This document shows, in pieces, positions 18,367 through 27,136 of a stretch of 64,000 nucleotides of DNA; position 1 is the first letter of the stretch; each line of letters starts with the position of its first letter. The stretch lies in contig JAUIKS010000038.1 of NCBI GenBank assembly GCA_030430565.1, positions 1 to 64,000 of the forward strand. The letters run 5' to 3'. Both the position numbers and the translations under genes were made by a program. This DNA comes from Polyangia bacterium. GTDB taxonomy: Bacteria; Myxococcota_A; Polyangia; Nannocystales; Nannocystaceae. Under the pieces are notes generated by a model that saw only the letters and a program-made list of their open reading frames with translations, was not told the origin of the DNA and made no database searches.

Positions 18367-21015
18367 ATGCGTCGAATCGTCCCCTTGGTGCTCTCCGCCG
18401 CGCTGTCCCTGACGGCCGCGTCTGTCGCTCTCGCCGCGCCCGCGCCCGCGAACGAGGCGACCCGCTACAAGCGCGCGCCGGCGCCGGTCCGCGAGCTCCT
18501 TGACGCGCCGCGGACGCCGTCGAAGCTCATCAGCCCGCGCGGCGACGTGATGCTGCTCGTGCGCACGCGGCCGTACCCGTCGATCGCCGAGAAGGCGGCG
18601 CCGCTGCTCAAGCTCGCCGGGGTCCGCTTCAACCCGGAGAACAACGCGCCGCACGGCTACCGCAGCTACGAGATGACGATCCAGGCGCTGCCGAAGGGGG
18701 ACCCGCGCCCGGTCACGCTGCCGAAGGACGCGCGCGTCGGCAACATCCGCTGGAACGACGACGGGACGCGGGCGGCCTTCATCAACGTCACGGACACCAG
18801 CGCCGAGCTGTGGGTGCTCGACGTCAAGACCGCGAAGGTCAAGAAGATCCGCGGCGCGCAGATCAACCCGGTGATGGGCTTCGCGCTGACATGGCTCAAT
18901 GACCACAAGACGCTGCTGGTCAAGACCGTGGCGGCCGGACGCGGGAAGCCGCCGGTCGCCCCGGCCGCGCCGATCGGCCCGACGGTCCGCGAGAGCGACG
19001 GCGTCCGCAACCCGAGCAGCACCTACGAGGTCCGCGACGTGCTCACGAGCGCCCACGACGCGGACTTGTTCGACTACTACGCGAGCTCGCAGCTGGCGCT
19101 CGTCGACGCCGTGAGCGGGAAGGTGCGGCGGATCGGGAAGCCCGGCGTGCACTGGCGCGTCGACCCCTCCCCGGGCGGCGAGCACCTGTTGGTCCGCACG
19201 CTTCAGCGCCCGTACTCGTACAAGCGCGACCGCGATCGGTTCCCGGCGAAGGTCGAGATCTGGGACTTGCGCGGCGAGCTCGTCGAGCGCGTCGTCGAGC
19301 AGCCGCTCGCCGAGAGCGTGCCGATCCACGGCGCCCGCACGGGCCCGCGCGGGCACCGGTGGCGCGCGACCGCGCCGTCGACCCTGATCTGGGCGGAGGC
19401 GCTCGACGGCGGCGACACCTACGCGGAGCTGCCCGAGCACGACCGCGTGATGATGCGGCCCCTCGGCGGCACGCCGGTTCAGCTCGCCCGCCTCGCGCAC
19501 CGCTACGGCGGCGTCCAGTGGATCGAGGGCGGCGGCCGTGCGCTGCTGAGCGAGGTCGATCGCGCCAACCACCGCGTCGTCACGCGCCTCGTCGACGTCG
19601 ACGCGCCCGCGGTCGCGCCGCGCGTGGTCTGGGATCGCAACTGGGACGATCGCTACGGCCACCCCGGCTCGCCGATCTACCGGCCGATGACCAACGGCGT
19701 GTGGGCGATCCGCGAGCACGGCGGCGCGATCTTCCTCAGCGGTCGCGGTGACACCGACGACGGCCCGCGGCCCTTCATCGATCGCCTCGACCTCGCGACG
19801 CTCACGAGCGAGCGGCTGTTCCGCTCGGAGCCCGGCGGCGTCGAGGGCTACGCCGGCGTGCTCGACCCGGCGAAGGGCACGTTCTTGACCTCGCGGGAGT
19901 CGCCGACCGAGCCGCCCAACCTGTACCTTCGGACCCTCGGAGCAGAGCTCGCGCAGGTCAAGCGCGACGAGGCGACACGGCGATCGACGGCCCAGCCGAT
20001 CACGAATTTCAAGGACCCGGCGCCGCAGCTGCGGCGGGTGCAGAAGCGCCTCGTGACCTACAAGCGCGCCGACGGCGTGCCGCTCTCGTTCATGCTCTAC
20101 CTGCCGCCGGGCTACGAGGAGGGGACCAAGCTGCCGACGGTCATCTGGGCGTACCCCCTCGACTACACCGACGCCGGCGCGGCGGGGCAGAACCGCAACT
20201 CGCCCGACAGCTTCACGCTGCCCTGGGGCGCGTCCCCGGTCATGCTCGCGCTCGCCGGCTACGCCGTGCTCTCCAACGCGGCGATGCCCGTGATCGGGCC
20301 CACCGAGTCGGCCTACGACACCTTCGTCGAGCAGCTCACCGCCAACGCGGAGGCGGCGATCGACAAGGCCGTCGAGCTCGGCGTCACCGACCGCGACCGC
20401 GTCGGCATCTTCGGCCACAGCCACGGCGCGCTGATGACCGCGAACCTGCTCGTCTGGACCGATCTGTTCCGCGCCGGCGTCGCCCGCAGCGGCGCCTTCA
20501 ACCACACGCTGCGGCCGTTCGGCTTCCAGAACGAGCGGCGCACCTTCTTCGAGGCTCAGCGCACGTACATCGGCCTGTCGCCGACGCTGCACGCCGATCA
20601 GCTCGACGAGCCGCTGCTCATCATCCACGGCGAGATCGACGCGAACCCGGGCACGCGGCCGTTTCAGTCCGTCAAGCTCTACGAGACGCTGAGCGGCGTC
20701 GGCGGGGTGGCGCGCCTGGTCATGCTGCCCCACGAGAATCACGGCTACAACGCGCGCGAGTCGGTGGAGCACGTGCTCGCCGAGACCATCGAGTGGTTCG
20801 ACAAGCACGTGAAGAACGCGCCGCCGCGCGAGTCGAGGCCGCCGCGCAGCCCGGAGATCACGAAGGAGCCGGAGCGGTGCGTCACCGCGCCGGTCTCGCG
20901 CCCCTCGACGCCGCACCCGTCGTATCGCGCGGCCTGTGACCGCAAGTGTCAGCGCCGGCGTCGCCGCGCCGAGCGCAAGCGGAAGCGTCAGGAGCGGAAG
21001 GCGATGAACAAGTAA
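18367..21015 (+). CDS. Exported S9 prolyl-oligopeptidase-family peptidase, S9D glutamyl endopeptidase-like
   Basis: 882 residues with a Sec signal peptide (RRIVPLVLSAALSLTAASVALA, cleavage after ALA). A beta-propeller-like region covers about 60-560. The alpha/beta-hydrolase domain has nucleophile S685 in GHSHG, Asp758 in GEIDAN and His792 in HENHGY. The surrounding text (MTANLL, ARSGAFNHTLRPFGFQNE, LPHENHGYNARES) is close to plant chloroplast glutamyl endopeptidase (S9D), as I remember that family. It probably degrades peptides outside the cytoplasm, possibly for feeding on prey. The last 45 residues are an unusual Cys/Arg/Lys-rich tail (about 835-882). It ends before a strong hairpin at 21040. 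Confidence 0.9.
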   Translation: MRRIVPLVLSAALSLTAASVALAAPAPANEATRYKRAPAPVRELLDAPRTPSKLISPRGDVMLLVRTRPYPSIAEKAAPLLKLAGVRFNPENNAPHGYRSYEMTIQALPKGDPRPVTLPKDARVGNIRWNDDGTRAAFINVTDTSAELWVLDVKTAKVKKIRGAQINPVMGFALTWLNDHKTLLVKTVAAGRGKPPVAPAAPIGPTVRESDGVRNPSSTYEVRDVLTSAHDADLFDYYASSQLALVDAVSGKVRRIGKPGVHWRVDPSPGGEHLLVRTLQRPYSYKRDRDRFPAKVEIWDLRGELVERVVEQPLAESVPIHGARTGPRGHRWRATAPSTLIWAEALDGGDTYAELPEHDRVMMRPLGGTPVQLARLAHRYGGVQWIEGGGRALLSEVDRANHRVVTRLVDVDAPAVAPRVVWDRNWDDRYGHPGSPIYRPMTNGVWAIREHGGAIFLSGRGDTDDGPRPFIDRLDLATLTSERLFRSEPGGVEGYAGVLDPAKGTFLTSRESPTEPPNLYLRTLGAELAQVKRDEATRRSTAQPITNFKDPAPQLRRVQKRLVTYKRADGVPLSFMLYLPPGYEEGTKLPTVIWAYPLDYTDAGAAGQNRNSPDSFTLPWGASPVMLALAGYAVLSNAAMPVIGPTESAYDTFVEQLTANAEAAIDKAVELGVTDRDRVGIFGHSHGALMTANLLVWTDLFRAGVARSGAFNHTLRPFGFQNERRTFFEAQRTYIGLSPTLHADQLDEPLLIIHGEIDANPGTRPFQSVKLYETLSGVGGVARLVMLPHENHGYNARESVEHVLAETIEWFDKHVKNAPPRESRPPRSPEITKEPERCVTAPVSRPSTPHPSYRAACDRKCQRRRRRAERKRKRQERKAMNK

Positions 21016-21039
21016 CGTTGGACATGTCCCGAACAACAA

Positions 21040-21071
21040 GACGCGCGCCCCTCGTGGGAGGGACGCGCGTC
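21040..21071. terminator. Strong hairpin between two convergent genes
   Basis: GACGCGCG at 21040-21047 pairs with CGCGCGTC at 21064-21071, and CCCTC pairs with GAGGG inside, giving a stem of about 13 bp around a short loop. On the minus strand it is followed by TTGTTGTT, so it fits an intrinsic terminator for the Spy/CpxP-like gene. On the plus strand it lies 24 bp after the peptidase stop but has no T-run there. Confidence 0.6.
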
Positions 21072-21096
21072 GGTTCACGTCAGCGGGCGTCAGCGG

Positions 21097-21675
21097 CTAG
21101 CGAGCGTTGGCGGCGCGCTTGCCCTGCTTGCCCTTGCCCTTGCCCTTGCCCTTGCCCTTGCCCTTGCCCTTGCCCTTGCGGCCTTTCTTGCCGTGGCCCT
21201 TGCCGAGCAGGGCGTTGACGCCCTTCTTCTCGATGGCCCGCGCGACTTTCTCGCGCTGCTGGGGCGTGAGGACCTGGTGGATCTGCATCGCGGCCTGGTG
21301 CTTCGCGTCGCGGCCCTCGGCGCGCAGCGTGTCCAGCTGGGCGTAGATGCGGCGCATCTCGGCCTCGCTCGGGCGGGCCTTGCGGTACTCGGCGGCGAGC
21401 TGGGCCTTGAGCTGCTGCATCTGCTCGCCCTTCGCCTTGTGTTGGCCCTTGCCGCGCTTGAGGATGGCGCCGATCTGCTCGCGCTGCGTGTCGCTGCACT
21501 CGAGGCGCTTGCAGATCCGCTCGACCTTGCCCTTGCCGGCGCGTTTTCCTTGGGGGCGCTCGGCCGCGTGGGCGCTGCCGGCTCCGAGGCCGCCGAGGAT
21601 GCCGAGGGTGAGGAGACCCGCCGTGAGCTTGCGGCGCAGGGGGCTGAGGAGGAAGTGAGAGGTCGTGATGGTCAT
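21097..21675 (-). CDS. Spy/CpxP-like periplasmic protein with Lys-Gly tail
   Basis: 192 residues from ATG 21675. A signal peptide (RRKLTAGLLTLGILGGLGAGSAHA) is followed by a helical Spy/CpxP (LTXXQ) region: CSDTQREQIGAILKRG and LTPQQREKVARAI, with Lys/Arg/Gln-rich helices. The family includes periplasmic chaperones and metal-binding stress sensors. The C-terminus is a basic (KG)n tail encoded by eight perfect 6-bp repeats. Upstream in-frame ATGs exist but give a low-complexity Arg/Glu leader read from the tandem repeats at 21787-21854, so they are not used. No regulator sits next to it. Confidence 0.8.
   Translation of the reverse strand: MTITTSHFLLSPLRRKLTAGLLTLGILGGLGAGSAHAAERPQGKRAGKGKVERICKRLECSDTQREQIGAILKRGKGQHKAKGEQMQQLKAQLAAEYRKARPSEAEMRRIYAQLDTLRAEGRDAKHQAAMQIHQVLTPQQREKVARAIEKKGVNALLGKGHGKKGRKGKGKGKGKGKGKGKGKQGKRAANAR
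21131..21178 (-). repeat. Eight perfect 6-bp repeats coding Lys-Gly
   Basis: CCCTTG on the plus strand is repeated eight times without change; read on the minus strand it codes for the (KG)n tail of the Spy/CpxP-like protein. The perfect identity, including third positions, points to recent expansion or slippage. Confidence 0.92.
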
Positions 21676-22017
21676 GGCGTCGGCTCCTGTTGGTTCGATG
21701 TTGGGTAGGTGGGGATGAAGGATGGGGATGGTGAGAATGCGCGGGGAGCTGGTGAGGTGCTGGTGAACGCCGCGCTCGGCGCCCGTGTCTCTCTCGCGTC
21801 TCTCTCGCGTCTCTCTCGCGGCTCTCTCGCGGCTCTCTCGCGTCTCTCTCTCGCTTCGACGGGCGAGCGGCGGCGGCATTGCCCCTGCGCTGGCAAACGC
21901 GGCGCAGTTGTTTGGTTAACGCCCCGTAAGCGGGGCTCGGCCGATGGCGTGGCGCGCGGGGGCGCGTTGACGCGCCGCGCGGATTTTGCTCGTCGGGCCT
22001 GCGATACTGAAGCCCAC
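21676..22017. other. Intergenic region with tandem repeats and a short hairpin
   Basis: This 342-bp gap separates the Spy/CpxP-like gene (minus) from a hypothetical gene (plus). It holds the 11-bp tandem array at 21787-21854 and a short inverted repeat (GCCCC...GGGGC near 21923-21938). Promoters for both genes must lie here, but I could not pick out clear boxes. No gene is supported. Confidence 0.6.
21787..21854. repeat. Non-coding 11-bp tandem repeat array
   Basis: Five 11-bp units of the form G(T/G)CTCTCTCGC run back to back (21787-21841), followed by a 13-bp variant. The strand shows an alternating pyrimidine-rich pattern on one strand and purine-rich on the other. It lies about 110 bp upstream of the Spy/CpxP-like start. 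It is not a CRISPR array because there are no spacers. Confidence 0.85.
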
Positions 22018-22563
22018 ATGGACTCGGAGATCGGCAAGGGGCCGCGTGGGCATGACCCGGAGGGCGAGCCGCGCTGTCAGCACTACACCTACGCCCATCA
22101 AGCGCTCCCGGGCTACGCCTTCGAGAGCCCGCAGCGGTTCTTCGGGGTCGTGAGCAGCGAGCGCGCGATGGAGTTTCTCGAGCGCGTCTGGGAGGACGTC
22201 AGCGAGTACGCGCGCCAGAGCGGCCGCGGGTACAACCACTCATTCGCCGACGCGCGCCTGCACCGGGTGCTGCTGGCGGAGCGGAGCTACCTGACGGTGC
22301 TCGAGATGCCGGCTGCGGACGCGCCGACCGAGGCGGTGTACGTCGGCTTCGTGATCACCTTCGGGCCGGAGGGGGCGGACGGCGGCGCGCCCTACACGGC
22401 CCGCTACTACACGCTCGAGCGCACCGAGACCGCGTTCGTGCCCTCGGGCGTGATGTTCTGCGAGTGGACCGCCGAGCGCCGGCACATGAACTACGGCGCG
22501 GCGAAGGACGACTCGCTAGGCGGCTTCGTCGAGCGCGTGCGCGAGCTCGCCGCGCGCGCGTGA
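22018..22563 (+). CDS. Hypothetical protein
   Basis: 181 residues starting at ATG 22018 (upstream in-frame starts read through the repeat array and are rejected). It has no signal peptide or TM segment. The N-terminus is polar and His/Tyr-rich (CQHYTYAHQALPGYAF), and the rest looks like an alpha/beta domain with strands such as RSYLTVLEMP and AVYVGFVITFGPE, then ARYYTLERTETAFVPSGVMFCEW. The family is not recognised. It lies 69 bp upstream of a lipoprotein gene on the same strand, which has its own strong ribosome-binding site. Confidence 0.7.
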   Translation: MDSEIGKGPRGHDPEGEPRCQHYTYAHQALPGYAFESPQRFFGVVSSERAMEFLERVWEDVSEYARQSGRGYNHSFADARLHRVLLAERSYLTVLEMPAADAPTEAVYVGFVITFGPEGADGGAPYTARYYTLERTETAFVPSGVMFCEWTAERRHMNYGAAKDDSLGGFVERVRELAARA

Positions 22564-22632
22564 CCGTCGCTCGCCGCTCGGGCGAGCGCTCGCGCGATAT
22601 AACTTCTTGGACATCTGTACTCAGGGGGAACG

Positions 22633-23745
22633 ATGCTTCGGTTGAACGTTTCGAATTGCTGGCGAAAAGGGCAGGTCTCGCTGGGGCTCTCGCTGTGCCT
22701 CGCGGGCGCGAGCGCCTGCGGCGACAGCGGCGGCGGCACCAGCGACGGGGCGGCGACGACCGTGACGACGACGAGCGCGACGTCGGCGACGGCGGGCGCG
22801 ACGGCGACGACCGGCGCGAGCGCGACGGCGGGCGCGACGGCGGGCGCGACGACGGCGGGCGCGACGACGGCGGGCGCGACGACGGCGGGCGTGACCAGCG
22901 AGGCGGGCGGGAGCTCGAGCTCGGGCGCGCCCGAGACCACCTCCTCGACGGGCGCGGGGGAGACCGCAGAGACCACGGGCCAGGTCCTGCCGCCCTGCGA
23001 CCCCATCGCGATCCCCGACACCGAGAACTTCGTCTTCGTCAAGAACATCGAGATCGGCGTGGACACGCTGCAGGCCGGCTACTACGACAACAACCGCCAG
23101 GAGGTGACGGTGCTGTCGTTCTACGGCGACGGCAAGGTGCTCGACATCGACGGGAACATCCTGCGCGACGCGGCGGCGCCGCCCGAGGCGCTGCCGCAGC
23201 TCGACGGCGCGGCCTACGACACCGCGGGCGACGTCGCGCTGCTCATCAACCAGTCGTGCGTGCTCGTCGAGGCTGACCCGGAGACCATGACCGCGCTCTC
23301 GGTGACGCAGCTCGACTACGGCATGTCGGTCTGCGCCGGCCTGGCGATCGATCAGCAGGGCGACCTGTACATCGCCAGCCACGGCACGCGCGAGCTCGTG
23401 GTCCTCACCCGCGACACGCAGACCCTGATCACGCGGGTCGAGCTCCCCGACTACGTGTGCTTCGACGGGATCGCCGAGATCGCCGGCAGCGACAACTTCA
23501 TCGTCAACGACACGACGCTGCGCGAGGCGATGATCGTCGGCCCCGAGGGCGACGTCATCGTCCCGTCGGCGGCGATCGGCATGGCGCCGCTGACGGGGGT
23601 CGGGCAGATCGGGCAACCCGACAGCATGCTGACGATCTGCGACAACGGGCACTCGTGGGTGTGTGACGCCTACGGCACCGTGTGCTCCGACTTCTCGCCG
23701 GAGGGCGGGGACAAGGCGGCGTGCGGCTGCTTGATCCCCGAGTAG
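22633..23745 (+). CDS. Lipoprotein with Thr/Ala repeat linker and beta-propeller-like domain
   Basis: 370 residues. ATG 22633 follows AGGGGGA, a strong ribosome-binding site. The signal peptide ends in lipobox AGASAC-GDS. Residues about 35-115 are a Thr/Ala/Gly/Ser linker containing three perfect 15-bp repeats coding AGATT. From about 120 a domain of repeated short strands follows (FVFVKNIEIGVDTLQAGYYD, EVTVLSFYGDGKVLDIDG, GLAIDQQGDLYIASHG), which looks like an NHL/SMP-30-type propeller. Six or more Cys in the C-terminal half (for example CDNGHSWVCDAYGTVCSDF and CGCLIPE) suggest disulfides. Surface location likely; function unknown. Confidence 0.75.
   Translation: MLRLNVSNCWRKGQVSLGLSLCLAGASACGDSGGGTSDGAATTVTTTSATSATAGATATTGASATAGATAGATTAGATTAGATTAGVTSEAGGSSSSGAPETTSSTGAGETAETTGQVLPPCDPIAIPDTENFVFVKNIEIGVDTLQAGYYDNNRQEVTVLSFYGDGKVLDIDGNILRDAAAPPEALPQLDGAAYDTAGDVALLINQSCVLVEADPETMTALSVTQLDYGMSVCAGLAIDQQGDLYIASHGTRELVVLTRDTQTLITRVELPDYVCFDGIAEIAGSDNFIVNDTTLREAMIVGPEGDVIVPSAAIGMAPLTGVGQIGQPDSMLTICDNGHSWVCDAYGTVCSDFSPEGGDKAACGCLIPE
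22828..22890 (+). repeat. Tandem repeats in lipoprotein linker (AGATT units)
   Basis: Three perfect 15-bp units GCGGGCGCGACGACG lie at 22840-22884, with partial units on both sides. They code for AGATT in the linker after the lipobox. Confidence 0.85.
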
Positions 23746-23888
23746 CGACCCGCGCTGAAGCATCACGCGTGGGGAGCGGAGACACGGCGGTCGGCGCTCG
23801 AGCGATCAGGGATGGAGTCGATCCGCCGCGCGTTCTCGGGCGAGGTGATGGTCGCGTGTGACCTCGAGTGCGTCACGTTCGCGTATCC

Positions 23889-24539
23889 CTAGCCCGGGGC
23901 CGCGGCCACCCCCAGCCGCTCACGAACGCGCGCGATGTCATCCGCGAACCAATCCTCGATCGGCTCGGCGAGCAGCATCGGGCAGCGGCGCGCGAGCGCT
24001 CGGCCGAGGCGAATGTTCGCCAGGGTCTGACGCGCGCGCCACGGGCGGATGAGCGGTCCCAACACGTACAGGAGCGCGAGCCACAGCCGACTGAGCTTGA
24101 AGTAGCCCTGCTCGAGGATGAACGCGGTGATCCGGAGCTCGCCGGGGATCGAGGTGTCGCAGTCGAGCACGACGTGGAACGCGTCGTGAATGCAGATGTA
24201 GCGAGCCGCCGCGCCGACGCGCTCGAGGTCCTCACGGGCCTCGTCGCTGATCGTCGCCGGCGTGATCGCGTTGACGCGACAGAACTCGACGAGCTCACGA
24301 CCGAAGGTTCCGCGCGGGAGTCGACCCAGCCCCGCGAAGTCGATCTTCGGCGCGCCGAACGATTCACCGCGCCGACGCTGCAGCTCCCTCACGAGCAGAT
24401 TCGCCCGCGGGCTCATCACGCCGCCCATGAGCTTCGTCTGCATCACGGCCGCGTCGCCGATCCGCGTCGGATCCTGACGGGCGCGACGAAGCTGCTGGAG
24501 TCGCGTGAGCCACGAGTTCCCTGTTCGGCGATCCGTCAT
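23889..24539 (-). CDS. COQ4-family protein
   Basis: 216 residues. The centre carries H118-D119-x2-H122-x11-E134 (HDAFH...GE), the metal-binding signature of COQ4, followed by a helix (RITAFILEQGYFKLSRLWLALLYVLGPL) typical of the family. COQ4 organises or catalyses a ring-modification step in ubiquinone synthesis in mitochondria and in some bacteria (family knowledge). No other quinone gene is near, and most myxobacteria use menaquinone, so its role here is open. ATG 24539 is used. It is divergent from the next lipoprotein gene across 165 bp with no clear promoter box. Confidence 0.82.
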   Translation of the reverse strand: MTDRRTGNSWLTRLQQLRRARQDPTRIGDAAVMQTKLMGGVMSPRANLLVRELQRRRGESFGAPKIDFAGLGRLPRGTFGRELVEFCRVNAITPATISDEAREDLERVGAAARYICIHDAFHVVLDCDTSIPGELRITAFILEQGYFKLSRLWLALLYVLGPLIRPWRARQTLANIRLGRALARRCPMLLAEPIEDWFADDIARVRERLGVAAAPG

Positions 24540-24704
24540 CGTGAGCCCATGGTAGCGACCGTCTCGTCCGAGCTGACGCGGCGCCGTGCTCGCGCCGCGC
24601 TCGCGGCATGACAGGCCTCGGAGCCTGGCTGTTCAGCGTCGCTACACAGCGCTGTTCAGAGGAACTCGATTGTGCGCGGCGCCGAGCCCCGGCACGCTGT
24701 TGCT

Positions 24705-26207
24705 ATGCGATCGTTCGTGTACCTCCTCCTCGCGGCGTCTAGCGTCGCGCTCACGGCCTGCGCGGACCGAGGCAACGCGACCGCGACGCTCCCCGGTGAG
24801 ACCGACGCCGGCGCCGGCGACACGAGCGACGAGCCTGACGCTTCAGGCACATCGGGACCCGAGACCGACGGGGGCGAGACCGGCGACGAGGATACCGGCG
24901 CGGCGGTCGAGGCCTGCATCGAAGACGGCGCGCTCGCGCGCGGCTTGGTGATCGCCGACCGCGAGGGCGAGGCGCTGCACCTCTACGAGCCCGGCGCGGA
25001 GCCGCGCACGCTCTCGGCCGCGCTCCCCGACGGCGTAGACGCGCCGGCGACGCTCACGACCGACGCCAACGCGGAGTACATCGCGGTCGCGAGTAGCTAC
25101 TCGATCTACCTCAACCCAGGCACCGACGACGGCGCGACGCTGCGGCTCTACGCGCGTGGGAGCGGCGCGTTGGTGTGGGAGCGCGCGCTCCCCAATTATC
25201 GCCTGGGCGCGCTGCACGTCGACGCGCTCGGTCGCGTCGCGGCGACGGTCGGCTGGAGCGCGACGCCGCTGCCCGCCGGGATCCTCGTGATCGACGGCGT
25301 GGTGCAGGAGCTGACCGACTTCGCGCCGGCGGGGCCCATCGGGCCCTCGGGGTGGATCCCGGGGTACATCTACGGGCCCGGGCAAGAGCAGATCGGGACC
25401 GGGCTCTACAACCATGTCACCGAGCAGCTCGTCGAGATCACGAGCGGCAACAACCCGCCCGGCTGGCGCGCGGACGGAGAGACGATCGAGTTTATCGACA
25501 ACGACTCGGTCGTCCCGCGGCACGTGATCGCCGGGCCGACGAGCGCGACGACGGTCGAGCTGACGCCCTTCGCCGGGCTCGACGCGCCGGTCTACACCGA
25601 CGGCGTCGCGGGGGACTACCGCCTGCTGGTCGCCAACCTCGAGGGGCCCGAGGACGAGGGCGCCCGCGAGCTCGTCCGCCTCGAGGTCTCGACCGGCGAG
25701 CTGACGACGATCGACCCGGCGCCGCCGCCTGGCTTTCAACCATTCGACTGTTACTTTCAGCGCAACGCGGTGGACGTCGAGGGGCGGGTGCTGTTCGAGC
25801 TCCGCGACGCCGGCGCCGCGCAGATCTTCGCCTGGGATCCCGCGCGAGAGACCTGGTCCGCGCTCGGCGTCGGCGTGACCGCGGTCGACGACGTGCAGGT
25901 CATCGGCGGTCACGGCCGCGTGCAGGAGATCCACGGCTTCGGCGTGAACACGACCTACTGCGAGCAGGCTGAGTGGAGCGCGCCGCCGGCGAACGCGATC
26001 GCCGGCTCGACGATCCAGCTCGCGCGACTCGAGCCGCACCTGAGCTTGGTTGTCGACGCGGAGGGCGTCGGCGCCGTGAGCGTCGACCCGCTGGAGCGCT
26101 GCGCCTCATGGACCAGCGTCGGCGACGCCAGCCAGACGCTGCACGACCTCGACGACGGCGACGTGATCGAGCTGCCAACCACGGGTCACGTGATCTGGCT
26201 CGAGTGA
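24705..26207 (+). CDS. Lipoprotein with beta-propeller-like domain
   Basis: 500 residues from ATG 24705 (the upstream TTG/GTG frame would precede the signal peptide). Signal peptide SFVYLLLAASSVALTAC ends in a lipobox, followed by an acidic Asp/Thr/Gly/Glu linker to about residue 70. The rest consists of many short beta strands in repeated blocks (ARGLVIADREGEALHLYEPG, LRLYARGSGALVWERALPN, GILVIDGVVQELTDF), as in WD40/NHL-like propellers. Cys pairs (FDCYFQ, TYCEQ, ERCAS) may form disulfides. Predicted to sit on the outer membrane. Function unknown. Confidence 0.75.
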   Translation: MRSFVYLLLAASSVALTACADRGNATATLPGETDAGAGDTSDEPDASGTSGPETDGGETGDEDTGAAVEACIEDGALARGLVIADREGEALHLYEPGAEPRTLSAALPDGVDAPATLTTDANAEYIAVASSYSIYLNPGTDDGATLRLYARGSGALVWERALPNYRLGALHVDALGRVAATVGWSATPLPAGILVIDGVVQELTDFAPAGPIGPSGWIPGYIYGPGQEQIGTGLYNHVTEQLVEITSGNNPPGWRADGETIEFIDNDSVVPRHVIAGPTSATTVELTPFAGLDAPVYTDGVAGDYRLLVANLEGPEDEGARELVRLEVSTGELTTIDPAPPPGFQPFDCYFQRNAVDVEGRVLFELRDAGAAQIFAWDPARETWSALGVGVTAVDDVQVIGGHGRVQEIHGFGVNTTYCEQAEWSAPPANAIAGSTIQLARLEPHLSLVVDAEGVGAVSVDPLERCASWTSVGDASQTLHDLDDGDVIELPTTGHVIWLE

Positions 26208-26484
26208 CATAAATTACTGAAGCGCGCTCGTACGCGTCGCGCGAGCGGGTCGGGCGAGGGGCCGACACGAGCCGCGGGTGCGCCGGCGAGCGCCGACTCC
26301 CGCGGCGAGCCGGCACCTTCGCCTGCGCCCGGGCAGGAGCGCGCCGTGCCTCGGTCGTGCGCCGCGGCGGGCGCGTCGCCGCGTGCAAATCGTCCCGCGC
26401 GGTGGCGCGTTGGGAGGGCGCGCCGTATGGTTGCGGCGCGCCGGCGCGGGCGCGTTTAACAAGTTGTTCCTGAAGCGAGCCGAG

Positions 26485-27036
26485 ATGCCCGAAGAGTCAA
26501 GTATGCCCGAGGAGAAGAAGTACGAGAACGTTCGAATCGTGAACGCCGTGACCGGTGAGACGATCGAGGACGCCGACGGCGTCCGCAGCTACTTCGCGCG
26601 CGAGGAGCAGCTCTCCCGCGATCATGGAACGTCGCTCTACTTTCAGTTCTTTCGCGTCAACCTCGGCGCCACGACGATGGAGGAGCTTCAGGGCCCGCGG
26701 CTCGCCGAGCTCAAGCTGCCGAGCGACTTCGTCGGCGGAGGAGAGCGGGTGGCGGCCGTGCGGGCGCGCCTCCGGCGGAGGCTGGGCGGAGGGCTGCGCG
26801 CGCGACTGCGTCGCGTGATCAAGGGAGCGAGCGATCCGGCGGTCTCGCTGGGGCCGCGCGAGCGCATCACGATCTTCTTCGCGGGTCGCCCGATGCGCGA
26901 CGACCGGATGTTCTACGCGGACCACTACGTGATGCTGCCGGCTTGGTTTCAGGTCCTGATCCACACGGGGAGCACGCGCGACGTGCTCTCGTCGATCCAG
27001 GCGCTGTCGATGCGAGAGACGGCGCCCGAGTGCTGA
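26485..27036 (+). CDS. Hypothetical protein with a possible ubiquitin-like segment
   Basis: 183 residues from ATG 26485 (a second ATG at 26503 is also possible). No signal peptide or TM helix. The part from about 127 to 162 (RITIFFAGRPMRDDRMF...) lines up with the ubiquitin C-terminal half: [IF]FAG, a basic residue, a hydrophobic, D, R, then a hydrophobic and finally VL. About 55 residues before this, ELKLPSD followed by an Arg/Ala-rich helix resembles ubiquitin 'LEVEPSD' and its helix, but the helix is longer and duplicated. The C-terminus does not end in GlyGly. Could be a diverged beta-grasp domain or chance. The 277-bp upstream gap shows no feature apart from GC-rich sequence. Confidence 0.65.
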   Translation: MPEESSMPEEKKYENVRIVNAVTGETIEDADGVRSYFAREEQLSRDHGTSLYFQFFRVNLGATTMEELQGPRLAELKLPSDFVGGGERVAAVRARLRRRLGGGLRARLRRVIKGASDPAVSLGPRERITIFFAGRPMRDDRMFYADHYVMLPAWFQVLIHTGSTRDVLSSIQALSMRETAPEC

Positions 27037-27136
27037 GGGGCAGTGCTTCTCCGCCGCTGGCTTCGTCGGCGAAACTCGTAGTACGCCCAGTACAACCTCG
27101 TTTCCCCGCCTCGCGCGGGACGTTCGCCACGGCGTT

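Noticed and set aside
17566..21078. Minus-strand open frame of 1170 codons opposite the oxidoreductase and peptidase
   Set aside because: It covers two clear plus-strand genes and the gap between them and has no recognisable fold.
21787..21854. CRISPR-like array
   Set aside because: Units are 11 bp and directly adjacent with no spacers, and no cas gene is present.
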